From Hyphomicrobium sp. (GTDB lineage: Bacteria; Pseudomonadota; Alphaproteobacteria; Rhizobiales; Hyphomicrobiaceae), in assembly GCA_022844105.1 (NCBI GenBank), contig JALHMJ010000004.1, positions 162,408 to 226,407 of the forward strand: a stretch of 64,000 nt of DNA, in the 5' to 3' direction. Both the position numbers and the translations under genes were made by a program. Under the pieces are notes generated by a model. The model was not told the DNA's origin, searched no databases, and saw only the letters and a program-made list of their open reading frames with translations. This document shows positions 28,031-37,803 of the stretch, piece by piece. Each line of letters starts with the position of its first letter. Position 1 is the stretch's first letter.

Positions 28031-28771
28031 CTAATACTCCTCGCCGACGACCGCGTTGATCACGGCGAGGGCTGCGACAGCGGCCGTATCCGCTCGCAAG
28101 ATGCGCGGCCCAAGAGATACGGTTCGCGTCGCAGTCTGAGCCAGGATCGCCGTGCGTTCGTCGTCGGCAAATCCACCCTCCGGTCCGATCAGCACGGCCA
28201 ACGGACCCTTGGCAACCTGGGCGAGTGCCGCAATGGGATTAACAACGGCCGCCGCCTCATCGCAAAAGATCAGCGTCCGCGCCGCGTCCCACCTGTCGAG
28301 AACGTGCGCAAGCTTCTGCGGCTCCAAAACCTCCGGCACCCGCAGGATGCCGCACTGTTCGGCGGCCTCGATCACATTGGCTCGCATCCGGTCGAGATTA
28401 ACCCGCTCCGCGATGGTCCGCCGCGTCAACACCGGCCGCAACCGCCTGACGCCCATCTCCGTTACCTTCTGCACCATGTAGTCGAGGCGAGCATGCTTCA
28501 ACGGTGCGAAGAGATAATCGATGTCTGGCCCCGCCGTCTGTTGCCGCGTCTGCTCCTCGACGATGAGCACCGCACCGCGCTTGGTCACGGTCCCGATCCT
28601 CGCCCTCCACTCCCCATCACGGCCGTTAAACACCAGCACGGCCGCACCGGTATTGAGACGCAGCACCTTGATGAGATAGTGGTGTTGCTCCGGGCTGCAC
28701 GGAACCTGCGCCTCTGCGGCGAGCGACGCATCGACGAACAGGCGCTGCGATGTGAAATCGTGAATGGCCAT
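28031..28771 (-). CDS. rsmE: 16S rRNA (uracil(1498)-N(3))-methyltransferase RsmE
   Basis: A 246-aa SPOUT-class methyltransferase. The N-terminal PUA-like part includes SQRLFVDASL and HHYLIKVLRLNTG; the C-terminal knot has LIGPEGGFADDERTAI and SLGPRILRADTAAVAALAVI, both diagnostic for RsmE. It methylates U1498 of 16S rRNA. The ATG at 28771 gives the usual N-terminus; the longer frame runs into the ubiA promoter region. Divergent from ubiA. Confidence 0.95.
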   Translation of the reverse strand: MAIHDFTSQRLFVDASLAAEAQVPCSPEQHHYLIKVLRLNTGAAVLVFNGRDGEWRARIGTVTKRGAVLIVEEQTRQQTAGPDIDYLFAPLKHARLDYMVQKVTEMGVRRLRPVLTRRTIAERVNLDRMRANVIEAAEQCGILRVPEVLEPQKLAHVLDRWDAARTLIFCDEAAAVVNPIAALAQVAKGPLAVLIGPEGGFADDERTAILAQTATRTVSLGPRILRADTAAVAALAVINAVVGEEY

Positions 28772-28969
28772 CTTATCCCCCCACACGCGACACGGTGTGG
28801 GCCTCATGATTGCGTCATGACCGCAATGCGTCATGGCCGCAAGCCTCACCGAGCAGCGCACTCCCGCCGCCGCCCGGCCTAAACCATGCTGCGGCGCATC
28901 GTTGCGCCGAGCAACGCCGACCGGTACCCTTAAGCCCAGATAGCGAAACAATCGGCAGCCAAACAATCC

Positions 28970-29947
28970 ATGAGCGACACGACCCCTCCTGAAACTGCCG
29001 CGCCTACGGTCATTCCGCCCGTGGCCGATGCGTCGCGTGACAATTGGGTCGACCGCTACGCGCCCGATAGTTGGCGCCCGTACTTGCGCCTGATGCGCCT
29101 TGACCGCCCGATCGGGACATGGCTCCTGCTTTTTCCCTGCTGGTGGTCGCTGGCGCTCGCCGAGATCGACGAGGGCCTGCCCCACCCCTCGCTCTGGTAC
29201 ATGATGCTGTTCGCCATCGGTGCGACGGTCATGCGCGGCGCCGGCTGTGCCTACAATGATTACGTCGATCGAGATTATGACGCCCAGGTCGCCCGTACAG
29301 CCAGCCGCCCGATTCCCTCCGGGCAGGTGACGCCCGAAGACGCCCTCGTACTCGTCGGCGTTCTGGGCTTCATCGGCCTCGCCGTGCTGCTACAGTTCAA
29401 CTGGTTCACGGTTTTCCTCGGCGCCTCTTCCCTGCTGCTGGTGCTCATCTACCCGTTCATGAAGCGCTTCACGTATTGGCCACAAGTCGTCCTCGGCCTT
29501 GCCTTCAACTGGGGCGCCCTCGTCGGTTGGGCCGCCGACGAAGGCAGCCTCGAACTGGCAGCCGTCGCGCTCTATTTCGGAGCCGTCGCCTGGACCATCG
29601 GGTACGACACCATCTACGCGCATCAGGACACCGAAGACGACCTGATGCTGGGCCTCAAATCGACCGCGCTCAAATTCGGTGAGGAAAGCCCCACCTGGGT
29701 CGGCGCCTTCTACTCGATTGCCATCGTGCTGTGGACGATTGCCGGCTTCCTTGCCGGCGCGCATCTCATTTTCTTTTTGGCGCTGGCTCTCGTCGGCCTG
29801 CAACTGGCGTGGCAGGTTTCAACATTGAACGTCCACGACTCCAAGAACTGCCTGCGCCGTTTCCGCTCCAATCGCGACGTCGGCTTTGCTATTTTTCTGG
29901 GCCTCGCCGCCGATATGTTCCTGTCCTACTGGTCCGGCTTCGCCTAA
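28970..29947 (+). CDS. ubiA: 4-hydroxybenzoate polyprenyltransferase UbiA
   Basis: A 325-aa membrane prenyltransferase that attaches the polyprenyl chain to 4-hydroxybenzoate in ubiquinone synthesis. Eight or nine membrane helices. The two Asp-rich motifs are present: CAYNDYVDRDYDAQVART (about residues 95-112) and YDTIYAHQDTEDDLMLGLKS (about 213-232). An N-terminal extension of about 40 residues precedes the first helix, common in Hyphomicrobiales. Followed by family A and C repeats. Confidence 0.95.
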   Translation: MSDTTPPETAAPTVIPPVADASRDNWVDRYAPDSWRPYLRLMRLDRPIGTWLLLFPCWWSLALAEIDEGLPHPSLWYMMLFAIGATVMRGAGCAYNDYVDRDYDAQVARTASRPIPSGQVTPEDALVLVGVLGFIGLAVLLQFNWFTVFLGASSLLLVLIYPFMKRFTYWPQVVLGLAFNWGALVGWAADEGSLELAAVALYFGAVAWTIGYDTIYAHQDTEDDLMLGLKSTALKFGEESPTWVGAFYSIAIVLWTIAGFLAGAHLIFFLALALVGLQLAWQVSTLNVHDSKNCLRRFRSNRDVGFAIFLGLAADMFLSYWSGFA

Positions 29948-29950
29948 CCG

Positions 29951-29990
29951 CACGCGGCGGCCGGCTCCGCATCAGCGGAGTCGCCGCGTG
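29951..29990. repeat. Family A hairpin, CACGCGG-arm subtype
   Basis: CACGCGGCGGCCGGCTCCGC, loop ATCA, then GCGGAGTCGCCGCGTG. It begins 3 bp after the ubiA stop codon. The outer arm (CACGCGG/CCGCGTG) is the subtype also found three times after holC. Confidence 0.9.
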
Positions 29991-30003
29991 CCACTAGGCG
30001 TGT

Positions 30004-30089
30004 GGGGTCAGACCCCAGTTCCCAGTTCCTGCGCTCGCGCCGGGATGACGTTACTGCGGGCGGCGGCAAGGCATTTGGGGTCTGACCCC
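30004..30089. repeat. Two family C elements (GGGGTCAGACCCC)
   Basis: GGGGTCAGACCCC at 30004-30016 and its complement GGGGTCTGACCCC at 30077-30089, 60 bp apart, each followed by CAGTTCC. Each is itself a near-palindrome and together they can form a larger stem. Confidence 0.85.
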
Positions 30090-30133
30090 AGTTCCTGCGC
30101 CAGTTCCTGCGGCCGGTTCTCCCTGCACTTTCC

Positions 30134-30176
30134 GCGCCCGGCGGCCGGCTCCGCGTCAGCGGAGTCGCCGGGCGCC
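30134..30176. repeat. Family A hairpin directly downstream of ileS
   Basis: GCGCCCGGCGGCCGGCTCCG, then CGTCAGCGGAG and TCGCCGGGCGCC. It ends 1 bp before the ileS stop codon, in the place expected for the 3' end of that mRNA. No clear T-tract terminator follows. Confidence 0.88.
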
Positions 30177-30177
30177 A

Positions 30178-33100
30178 TCAAAGAGAGTCAATCTCCCGCA
30201 TCGCCGCCGCATCGCGCGCCGACAGATCGGGATAGGCCGGATCGGACCCGACATCCGTGGTAATCCGCCACGACCGCGCGCACTTCTTCCCCTCGGCGCG
30301 CTTCGGGATCACGCCAACTGACTTCACATCGGATGCAACCACCGCACTCTCCGGCAATGCGCCCGCAATCACCTCGATCCCCGACGTGATGCAAACCTCG
30401 GCCAAATCGACGCCGTCGAGCCCGCTCATCAGATCCGCGTCATCGACATAGACAATCGGCGCGGCTTCCAGCGATGACCCGATGCGCTTGCCCGCGCGCT
30501 CCAACTCCAGCGCGGCTGTCACTGCGCTGCGCACTTCGCGAACCCGGTCCCACTTGGCGGCAAGATTATCGTCGCGCCATTCGCGTGGGATTTTGGGGAA
30601 GCTCGTCAGGTGGATCGATGCCGCCTCCCCCGGACGATACAGCGCGAACGCCTCGTCGGCCGTGAACGACAGGATCGGCGCCAGCCACTTCAGGATTGCC
30701 TCGCACAGATGATCGACAACCGTCAGCGCCGCCTGCCGCTTCAAACTCGACGGTGCCTCGCAGTACAGCGTGTCCTTGCGAATATCGAAATAGAAAGCGG
30801 ACAACTCCGTGTTCATGAAGTGCGACAGCAGCGCCACCACTTTGCGGAAGTCATAGGTTTCGTAAGCTTGCCTAATCTCGCGATCCAGTTCCGCCAGCCG
30901 GTGCAGCATGAGCCGCTCCAACTCCGGCATATCTCTATGACTTACGCCGCGTCCGGCCGGCTCCCCGGCAGGGGAGTCGGACGCGGCATTAAAAGTCCCG
31001 CGTCCGGCCGGCTCCGCGCCAGCGGAGTCGGACGCGGCAATTACAAGTGTGTCGGACGCGGCCACATTAAAGTGCGCCAGCGCACCCAGCATCCAGCGCA
31101 GCGTATTGCGTAGCTTGCGATAGCTGTCCGCCGATGCCTGAAGGATGCTTGGGCCAAAGCGGATGTCGTTCGTCGTGTCGGCAGACGCCACCCATAAGCG
31201 CAGGATGTCGGCGCCTGTTGTTTTCATCACGTCCTGCGGCGAGAGCACGTTGCCCTTCGACTTCGACATCTTCTCATCCCCCTTTTCATCGAGGATGAAC
31301 CCGTGCGTGAGCACGATGTCATAGGGCGCAGACCCACGTGTACCGCAGCTTTCGAGCAGCGACGACTGGAACCAGCCGCGATGCTGGTCGGACCCTTCCA
31401 GATACATCACGCGATCCTGCCCACCTTTGACGAGGCTCTTGCGTGAGATTCCCTTCAAACCTGGAAACGCGACGGGATCTTCAAGCGTGAACGCATGCGT
31501 GGAGCCGGAATCGAACCACACGTCGAGCACGTCGCGAACCTGCTCCCACGCGGCCAGTTCGCCAGCCGGAACGAGACCGCCAAGAAAGCGCTCCTTTGCA
31601 CCGGGCTCGAACCAGACGTCCGCGCCCTTCTCATCGAAGGCCGCCTCGATGCGCGACACCAGTTCCGCCGAATGCGCCCACGTTGCGTTCGGGATGATCT
31701 CGTCGGTCTGCGTATGGCGGAACACCGTGATCGGCACGCCCCAAGCCCGCTGCCGCGACACAACCCAATCCGGCCGCGTCGCGACCATGCCGTTGATGCG
31801 GTTGCGCCCCGCCTCCGGCACCCACTGCACCCGCTCGATTTCGGCCTCCGCAAGCGAGCGCAAGGTCGATCCCCTCTCCCCGCGCGCGGGGAGAGGGCTA
31901 GGGTGAGGGGCGGCGACTTGCGAAAGCGCTTGCTGCTGCCCCCCACTCGCGCCTTCCGGCCGGCTCCCCGCAGGGGAGTCGCCGGGCGCCACATCAAGAC
32001 CAATAAACCACTGCGGGGTATTGCGAAAAATGACCGGCTTTTTCGACCGCCACGAATGCGGATACTGATGCTTCAAGCGTCCGCGCGCGATGATGTTGCC
32101 GGCCTCGCTCAGCGCCTTGATCACGGCATCGTTGGCGTCACCCTTGTCGCCATTCTCTTTGAGAACGCGCTTGCCCTCAAACCCCGGCGCGGCCTTCGTC
32201 AACACGCCGTCGGCATCGACCATAGTGGGGATCTGCTTCTCAATTTCGCGAATACGACGCGTCCGAGACGACAACTTTCGATTTTCTAAACCGACAGTAA
32301 CGCCTTTCTGAAACTCATCATCCGTGTAAGACGAGCCAACAATGTGAATAGCTGCGTTGGATTGCGGAACTTTCTTCTGAGCTTTGGTCAGCTCTGCACT
32401 CATCCAGACTTTATAATCATCGGTACCATGGCCGGGAGCGGTATGAACAAAACCTGTTCCCGTGTCGTCGGTGACGTGGCTTCCATCCAGCAACGGCACA
32501 TGGAAATCATAACCCATGTTCTCTAATGGATGTTCACAGAACATCATAAAGAAGTTATCGGAGTTCACTGCTGCCAAACGGCGATATTGATCGACCTTTG
32601 CAGACTTCATCACATCAGCAGCAAGCGTATCCGCGAGTACGTATTTCTCACCAACTCTGGCCCAATTTCCTGCTGCAGCAGCAGTAACTTCATACAAACC
32701 GTACTCAATATTAGACGAATAAGAGATCGCTCTATTGCCGGGAATCGTCCAGGGCGTTGTCGTCCAAATCACCACCGACGCATCTAGCAAGGCTAACGCA
32801 TCGGCACTTGGCAATTGCGAGCTTGAACTCGCTCGCACGATCGGAAACTTCACCCAGATCATATCCGACTGATAATCCTGGTACTCGACCTCCGCTTCCG
32901 CCAGCGCCGTCTTCTCGACCACGCTCCACATCACCGGCTTCGACCCGCGATAAAGCAGCCCGTTCTGCGCAAACTTCATGATCTCGCGCGCGATGGTCGC
33001 TTCGGCGTGAAAGGCCATCGTCGAATAGGGATGGTCCCAATCGCCCACGACGCCGAGCCGCTTGAATTCCTCGCGCTGCACGGCCAGCCACTTGGCCGCG

Positions 33101-33648
33101 AACTCGCGGCACTCCTGCCGGAATTCGTTGACCGGCACTTCGTCCTTGTTGCGGCCCTTCGCGCGATATTGCTCCTCGATCTTCCATTCGATCGGCAAGC
33201 CGTGGCAGTCCCAGCCGGGCACATAATTGCTGTCGAACCCAAGCATCTGCTGCGACTTCACCACGAGATCCTTCAGGATCTTGTTCAGCGCATGCCCGAT
33301 GTGGATGTTGCCGTTCGCATACGGCGGGCCGTCGTGCAGCACGAACTTCGGCCTGCCCCTAGACTGCTTGCGGATCGCCTCATAAAGCCCGATGTCGTCC
33401 CAGCGCTTGAGCAGCTTCGGCTCCAGATCCGGCAACCCCGCCCGCATGGGAAAATCTGTCTTCGGCAAAAACAGCGTCGCGCCCCAATCGCGACTCTCGC
33501 CTTCTGCGCCCGGCGGCCGGCTCCCCACAGGAGAGTCGCCGGGCGCACCGCGAAGTGAGTCGCCCGGCGAGGGGTCAGACCCCTTCTCAGGGGTCTGACC
33601 CCCTGCCACCTGCCCCCCTGCCACCGTCTCATTTTTATCCTTGGCCAT
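30178..33648 (-). CDS. ileS: Isoleucyl-tRNA synthetase with in-frame repeat insertions
   Basis: A 1156-aa class I aminoacyl-tRNA synthetase; usual bacterial length is about 930-1000. HIGH lies at residues 116-119 ([13 protein letters not shown]), [10 protein letters not shown] and [12 protein letters not shown] mark the editing domain, and KMSKSKGN starts at about 793; the C-terminal tRNA-binding part is intact. Extra length comes partly from three insertions derived from dispersed palindromic repeats: residues about 16-48, 553-593 and 862-902. The segment at 32240-32860 has a much lower G+C content than its flanks. The ATG at 33648 is the most downstream sensible start; 33666 is possible. 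ribF lies upstream on the same strand, as in many proteobacteria; lspA is not found downstream. The frame is open throughout and the catalytic motifs are intact, so it is probably functional. Confidence 0.95.
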   Translation of the reverse strand: MAKDKNETVAGGQVAGGQTPEKGSDPSPGDSLRGAPGDSPVGSRPPGAEGESRDWGATLFLPKTDFPMRAGLPDLEPKLLKRWDDIGLYEAIRKQSRGRPKFVLHDGPPYANGNIHIGHALNKILKDLVVKSQQMLGFDSNYVPGWDCHGLPIEWKIEEQYRAKGRNKDEVPVNEFRQECREFAAKWLAVQREEFKRLGVVGDWDHPYSTMAFHAEATIAREIMKFAQNGLLYRGSKPVMWSVVEKTALAEAEVEYQDYQSDMIWVKFPIVRASSSSQLPSADALALLDASVVIWTTTPWTIPGNRAISYSSNIEYGLYEVTAAAAGNWARVGEKYVLADTLAADVMKSAKVDQYRRLAAVNSDNFFMMFCEHPLENMGYDFHVPLLDGSHVTDDTGTGFVHTAPGHGTDDYKVWMSAELTKAQKKVPQSNAAIHIVGSSYTDDEFQKGVTVGLENRKLSSRTRRIREIEKQIPTMVDADGVLTKAAPGFEGKRVLKENGDKGDANDAVIKALSEAGNIIARGRLKHQYPHSWRSKKPVIFRNTPQWFIGLDVAPGDSPAGSRPEGASGGQQQALSQVAAPHPSPLPARGERGSTLRSLAEAEIERVQWVPEAGRNRINGMVATRPDWVVSRQRAWGVPITVFRHTQTDEIIPNATWAHSAELVSRIEAAFDEKGADVWFEPGAKERFLGGLVPAGELAAWEQVRDVLDVWFDSGSTHAFTLEDPVAFPGLKGISRKSLVKGGQDRVMYLEGSDQHRGWFQSSLLESCGTRGSAPYDIVLTHGFILDEKGDEKMSKSKGNVLSPQDVMKTTGADILRLWVASADTTNDIRFGPSILQASADSYRKLRNTLRWMLGALAHFNVAASDTLVIAASDSAGAEPAGRGTFNAASDSPAGEPAGRGVSHRDMPELERLMLHRLAELDREIRQAYETYDFRKVVALLSHFMNTELSAFYFDIRKDTLYCEAPSSLKRQAALTVVDHLCEAILKWLAPILSFTADEAFALYRPGEAASIHLTSFPKIPREWRDDNLAAKWDRVREVRSAVTAALELERAGKRIGSSLEAAPIVYVDDADLMSGLDGVDLAEVCITSGIEVIAGALPESAVVASDVKSVGVIPKRAEGKKCARSWRITTDVGSDPAYPDLSARDAAAMREIDSL
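30946..31062. repeat. Two family A hairpins plus a partial copy inside ileS
   Basis: Copies at 30947-30986 and 30998-31038, both with the CCGCGTCC/GGACGCGG outer arm, and a half copy GTCGGACGCGG at about 31050-31061. They encode about 40 residues (segments [12 protein letters not shown] and [12 protein letters not shown]) between WMLGALAHF and [12 protein letters not shown], positions that are nearly contiguous in other IleS proteins. Confidence 0.9.
31871..31990. repeat. Family B plus family A insertion inside ileS
   Basis: Family B at 31871-31910 (CCCTCTCCCCGCGCGCGGGG then AGAGGGCTAGGGTGAGGGG) and family A at about 31951-31990 (CCGGCCGGCTCCCCG ... GGGGAGTCGCCGGGCG). Together they encode about 40 residues, including [14 protein letters not shown], between [11 protein letters not shown] and [12 protein letters not shown]. 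Confidence 0.9.
33506..33602. repeat. Family A plus family C insertion in the 5' part of ileS
   Basis: Family A at 33506-33546, a partial copy at 33557-33569 (GAGTCGCCCGGCG) and family C at 33571-33602 (GGGGTCAGACCCC ... GGGGTCTGACCCC). Together they encode residues about 16-48 of IleS, ahead of the [13 protein letters not shown] segment where the conserved N-terminus of the enzyme begins. Confidence 0.88.
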
Positions 33649-33963
33649 CGTCTTGAGGTCTTTCATTCCGGTCTGGTGATTTGGCCTGCGTTCTAGCAAC
33701 CCGATGCCGCCCCGTCACTTAGAACCCCTCCCCCTTGCGGGAAGGGGCAGGGGTGGGGGTCGCGGTGGGTGGCGGTGGGGGTGGGGGTCGCGGTGACGGT
33801 GGATGTCCAAAGCGCGTTGCGTGAGAGTGATGCTGTCACGTCCCCTCTCCGCGCTCGCGGGGAGAGGGTTAGGGTGAGGGGCAGAGCCTCGCTCCGATCA
33901 AGCAGCCGCCCCTCACCCCGGCCCTCGCCCCATCGAAGGCGATGCGGAGAGGGGGCGGAAGCA
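33649..33963. repeat. Intergenic repeats between ribF and ileS (family B copies, G-rich tract)
   Basis: About 315 bp without a gene. 33723-33760 holds a degenerate family B element (CCCCTCCCCCTTGCGGGAAG) running into a GGTGGGGGTCGCGGTG near-repeat at 33752-33800. A full family B copy lies at 33840-33881 and another in the opposite orientation, with the CCCATCGAAGGCGATG core, at 33909-33956. The ileS promoter must lie here or ileS is read from ribF. Confidence 0.8.
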
Positions 33964-34890
33964 TCACACCCCCGTCAACACCTCGCGCACCTTGGCAACG
34001 TCCTCGTCCATCTGCCGCACAAGCGCGTCCGCACTGTCGAATTTGCGATCGCCGCGAATGAAGCCGATGAATTCGACATCCATCTCGCGGCCATAAAGAT
34101 CGCCGTCGTAATCCAGAAGAAACACTTCCAGCACCGGCATCCCGTCATCAAACGTCGGCCGCGTGCCCAGATACGCCGCCGCATCGTGCGCCGTCCCGTC
34201 AACCGTGGCCCGCACCGCATAGATCCCGTGTCCGAGTGCCGTCCCTTTCGGCAGCGGCACGTTGGCAGTCGGATATCCCATCCCCGTGCCGCGTTTGGCC
34301 CCGCCGATGACCGTCCCCGCCACGCGCCAGCGCCGGCCGAGTTCAAGCGCTGCCCCAGCCACGTCCCCCTGCGCCAGTTTCAACCGGATCGCAGTGGAGG
34401 AAAACACCTCGCCGCCCTCGGCAACCGGCGGCACGACCGTCACTTCAAAATCATACTCGATCCCGGCCAGGATCATTGATTCCGGGCTGCCGCGCCGTTG
34501 CCGCCCGTAATAGAAATCATACCCGACCACGACGTGGCGCACATCGAGCCCCTGCGCCAGGACGAATTCGACGAATTCGAAATGCTCCAGTTTCGCGAGC
34601 GCCGCATCGAACGGCACCACCATCACGAAATCGAGCCCCATCGCCTGGAACACCGCCAGCTTTTGCCGCAGCGGCGTCAGCCGGAAATGGCTTTCCTCGG
34701 GGTGGAAAAACTCGCGCGGATGCGGTTCGAAAATCACGACCCCGGCAAGCAGGCTGCCAGCACGCGCGGCCTTGATGGCCTCACCGATCAGCGCCTGATG
34801 GCCCTTGTGGACGCCGTCGAAGTTGCCGATCGCAACCACGCCACCGCGGATCGCGGGCGGCACGCCGATATAGCCTTCGTGAACGATCAT
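33964..34890 (-). CDS. ribF: Bifunctional riboflavin kinase / FAD synthetase RibF
   Basis: A 308-aa enzyme that makes FMN and then FAD from riboflavin. The N-terminal adenylyltransferase domain (1-175) has AIGNFDGVHKGHQALIG and the C-terminal riboflavin kinase domain (about 180-305) has GTGMGYPTANVPLP. Length is normal. It precedes ileS in the same direction with about 315 bp of repeats between, and follows the MaoC-type gene by about 67 bp. Confidence 0.96.
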   Translation of the reverse strand: MIVHEGYIGVPPAIRGGVVAIGNFDGVHKGHQALIGEAIKAARAGSLLAGVVIFEPHPREFFHPEESHFRLTPLRQKLAVFQAMGLDFVMVVPFDAALAKLEHFEFVEFVLAQGLDVRHVVVGYDFYYGRQRRGSPESMILAGIEYDFEVTVVPPVAEGGEVFSSTAIRLKLAQGDVAGAALELGRRWRVAGTVIGGAKRGTGMGYPTANVPLPKGTALGHGIYAVRATVDGTAHDAAAYLGTRPTFDDGMPVLEVFLLDYDGDLYGREMDVEFIGFIRGDRKFDSADALVRQMDEDVAKVREVLTGV

Positions 34891-34957
34891 GTTGGCGAAC
34901 GAGCCTCCCCGCCCTTTGAACCCGCTGGATCGGGCGGCTCTGATATCGCGGCCATAA

Positions 34958-35398
34958 CTAGGTAACGGGACGCGCCGGAATCATAAGCACGGCCTCGCCG
35001 GTCAGAACAGGCTTGCCGCCGACACTGCACACCGTTTCGAACTTCGCCCGCTTCTTTTCCGGCACAAGTTCGATGAGTTTGACGGTCGTCACCACCACAT
35101 CATCGATTTTCACCGGCGCCCGGAAATTCAGCGACTGTGAAATATAGACCGAGCCTGGACCCGGCAACTGCATGCCGAACACGGCCGAGATATAACCGGC
35201 CGACAGAATGCCGTGAGCAATCCGCGCCTTGAACGGCGTCTTGGACGCATACTCGGGATCGAGATGGATCGGGTTGTAGTCGCCCGAAAGAGCCGCATAA
35301 GCGACGATGTCGGCCTCCGAAACGGTCCGGGCCATGGCGGCTTCGAGCCCCACCGCCAGATCCTCGAAGAAATACGGCTTGCCAGCGGTCGGCATCAT
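34958..35398 (-). CDS. MaoC-family (R)-hydratase-like protein
   Basis: A 146-aa single hot-dog-fold protein. The hydratase signature lies at about residues 38-62: SGDYNPIHLDPEYASKTPFK followed by ARIAHG, with the Asp and His of the family's catalytic pair. Such proteins hydrate enoyl-CoA or related thioesters, often for polyhydroxyalkanoate or fatty acid metabolism; the substrate cannot be read from sequence. Start MMPTAGKP at 35398 or 35395. Same strand as ribF and possibly co-transcribed. Confidence 0.9.
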   Translation of the reverse strand: MMPTAGKPYFFEDLAVGLEAAMARTVSEADIVAYAALSGDYNPIHLDPEYASKTPFKARIAHGILSAGYISAVFGMQLPGPGSVYISQSLNFRAPVKIDDVVVTTVKLIELVPEKKRAKFETVCSVGGKPVLTGEAVLMIPARPVT

Positions 35399-35678
35399 GC
35401 GAGTGGGCCCCAGGTCGTACAGCGTTTCAGATCTTTGCTATTTCGGCCCATCGGTCATTCGGCAAGTCACCGAATGGTAAGGCGCCAGGACACTATCTGC
35501 CCGGCTGCGACCCGGCAACGGCCAGCGATGCGGCGAAAATGGTCATTTGGCGATCACCCTACCGGCGGGGTTGCCCTTTGCCAGATTTTCAGGCTATAAG
35601 GGCCAATTCCCTTAATCCCTTCAACTCGAATTCGGCTTGCGCGCGGGCATCTCCGGCGCAGCCAGGAGCGGAACCGTC

Positions 35679-36431
35679 ATGACCGATCGCAAGCCGTTGA
35701 TGCCCAAGGCCACCGCCGTGTGGCTGGTCTCCAACACCGCGCTCACGTTCGAGCAGATTGCGGCCTTCTGCGGCCTCCACGTGCTGGAAGTCAAAGGCAT
35801 TGCCGACGGCGACGTCGCCCAGGGTATCAAGGGCCTTGATCCGCTCACGTCAAACCAGCTCACGCGCGAGGAAATCGAGCGGGCGGAAAAAAACGCCGAC
35901 CATGCGCTTCGCCTGTCGGAGATGAAGGTCGATATCACCCACACGGCGATCGCCAAGAAGCGTCCGCGCTATACCCCGGTGTCACGCCGCCACGATCGTC
36001 CGAACGCCGTCCTCTGGCTGCTGCGCAACCATCCCGAACTGAAGGACAGCCAGTTGATGCGCCTCGTCGGCACGACCAAGCCGACCATTGCCCAGATCCG
36101 TGACCGCTCGCATTGGAACTCGTCAAGCCTCGTGCCGCAGGACCCGGTCACTCTTGGTCTGTGTTCCCAGACCGACCTCGACGCGGAAGTGACGAAGGCC
36201 GCCCGCCGCGTCGAACGCGAGCGCAAGGAAAGTGGCCGCGACCTGCCAAAGGGCGGCACGCTCCTGCCGGCCGAGGAAACGACCGAGACACCGCGTCATC
36301 CGACCGCCGAGATCGTCACCGCCAAGGAAGAAGCCCCGCGCGAGGAGAATGAACGCGAGGAAGCCGCGCGCGTCTTTGCCAAGCTGCAACAGATGAAGAG
36401 CGCCGACACGACCACGGTCGACGAAGAGTAA
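35679..36431 (+). CDS. trcR: DUF1013 / TrcR-type cell-cycle transcriptional regulator
   Basis: A 250-aa protein of the alphaproteobacterial DUF1013 family ([32 protein letters not shown]). It contains two helix-turn-helix-like segments, residues about 15-45 and about 110-145 ([20 protein letters not shown] then [16 protein letters not shown]), and ends in an acidic Glu-rich tail. In Caulobacter-type bacteria the family is linked to cell-cycle transcription. ATG at 35679 follows CCAGGAGCGG. rimO follows on the same strand by 40 bp. Confidence 0.9.
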   Translation: MTDRKPLMPKATAVWLVSNTALTFEQIAAFCGLHVLEVKGIADGDVAQGIKGLDPLTSNQLTREEIERAEKNADHALRLSEMKVDITHTAIAKKRPRYTPVSRRHDRPNAVLWLLRNHPELKDSQLMRLVGTTKPTIAQIRDRSHWNSSSLVPQDPVTLGLCSQTDLDAEVTKAARRVERERKESGRDLPKGGTLLPAEETTETPRHPTAEIVTAKEEAPREENEREEAARVFAKLQQMKSADTTTVDEE

Positions 36432-36471
36432 TTCGCCCGGTTCAATCCGCTTCGAAAGCGAGTCTCGCGCG

Positions 36472-37803
36472 ATGCCCATGAAGCTTGCCACCACCCGTGC
36501 GCCGAAGGTCGGCTTCGTGTCGCTGGGTTGTCCAAAAGCATTGGTGGACAGCGAGCGCATCATCACGCGCCTGCGCTCGGAAGGCTATCAGATCGCCCCC
36601 GACTACGACGGCGCCGATGTCGTGGTCGTCAACACCTGCGGGTTCCTCGACAGTGCCAAGGCCGAAAGCCTCGAAGCGATCGGCGAAGCGATGGCCAAAA
36701 ACGGCCGGGTGATCGTAACCGGCTGCATGGGTGTTGAGGAAGGCCGCATTCGCGCCGCCCATCCAGGCGTGCTCGCCGTGACGGGTCCGCACCAATACGA
36801 ACAGGTCGTCAACGCCGTCCACGACGCGGTCCCGCCGTTACACGACCCCTTCGTCGATCTCGTGCCGCCGGAAGGCCTGCACCTGACGCCGCGCCACTAT
36901 GCCTATCTGAAAATTTCCGAGGGCTGCAACAACCGCTGTTCCTTTTGCATCATCCCGTCGCTGCGCGGCGATCTCGCCTCGCGGCCGGCCAATCACGTGA
37001 TGACCGAGGCCGAACGCCTCGTCAAAGCCGGCGTGAAGGAACTGCTCGTTATCAGCCAGGATACGAGCGCTTATGGCCTCGATATCAAATATGCCGAAAC
37101 CCCGTGGAAGGGCCAGCCGCTGAAAGCCCGCTTCCTCGATTTATGCCAGGCGCTCGGCGAGCTCGGCGCCTGGGTCCGCCTGCATTACGTCTACCCGTAT
37201 CCGCACGTCGACGATGTCATCCCGCTGATGGCCGAAGGCAAAATCCTGCCCTACCTCGACATTCCGTTCCAGCACGCCTCGCCATCCGTTCTGAAAGCCA
37301 TGCGCCGCCCAGCGCATCAAGAAAAAACCGCCGCGCGCATCGCGGCCTGGCGCAAAATCTGTCCCGATCTGGCGATCCGCTCGACCTTCATCGTCGGCTT
37401 CCCCGGCGAGACGGACGCAGACTTTGAATTCCTGCTGCAATGGCTGAAGGAAGCCCGCATCAACCGCGCCGGCTGCTTCAAGTACGAGGCAGTGGAAGGC
37501 GCCGTGGCCAATGCCTTGCCCGGTGCGGTGCCGGACGCGGTCAAAGAGGAACGCTGGCACCGCTTCATGGCCGCCCAGCAGACGGTGTCCGCCAGCCTCC
37601 TGGCCGAAAAGGTGGGCCGAATCATCCCCGTCCTCATCGACGAAATCGACGACGAGGGCGCCATCGGCCGCTCGCAATGGGATGCACCCGAAATCGACGG
37701 CGCGGTCTATCTCGACGGTGAAACCGATCTCGCCCCCGGCGACATTGTGAACGTGCGCATCACCGACGCCGACGAAACCGACCTCGTCGGCGAACTGGTT
37801 TAA
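36472..37803 (+). CDS. rimO: Ribosomal protein S12 methylthiotransferase RimO
   Basis: A 443-aa radical-SAM methylthiotransferase that modifies Asp88 of ribosomal protein S12. N-terminal UPF0004 domain with three cluster Cys ([36 protein letters not shown]), the radical-SAM motif [20 protein letters not shown] at about 157-176, and a C-terminal TRAM domain (about 375-443). The [10 protein letters not shown] and [10 protein letters not shown] context favours RimO over MiaB. Downstream of trcR. Confidence 0.96.
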   Translation: MPMKLATTRAPKVGFVSLGCPKALVDSERIITRLRSEGYQIAPDYDGADVVVVNTCGFLDSAKAESLEAIGEAMAKNGRVIVTGCMGVEEGRIRAAHPGVLAVTGPHQYEQVVNAVHDAVPPLHDPFVDLVPPEGLHLTPRHYAYLKISEGCNNRCSFCIIPSLRGDLASRPANHVMTEAERLVKAGVKELLVISQDTSAYGLDIKYAETPWKGQPLKARFLDLCQALGELGAWVRLHYVYPYPHVDDVIPLMAEGKILPYLDIPFQHASPSVLKAMRRPAHQEKTAARIAAWRKICPDLAIRSTFIVGFPGETDADFEFLLQWLKEARINRAGCFKYEAVEGAVANALPGAVPDAVKEERWHRFMAAQQTVSASLLAEKVGRIIPVLIDEIDDEGAIGRSQWDAPEIDGAVYLDGETDLAPGDIVNVRITDADETDLVGELV

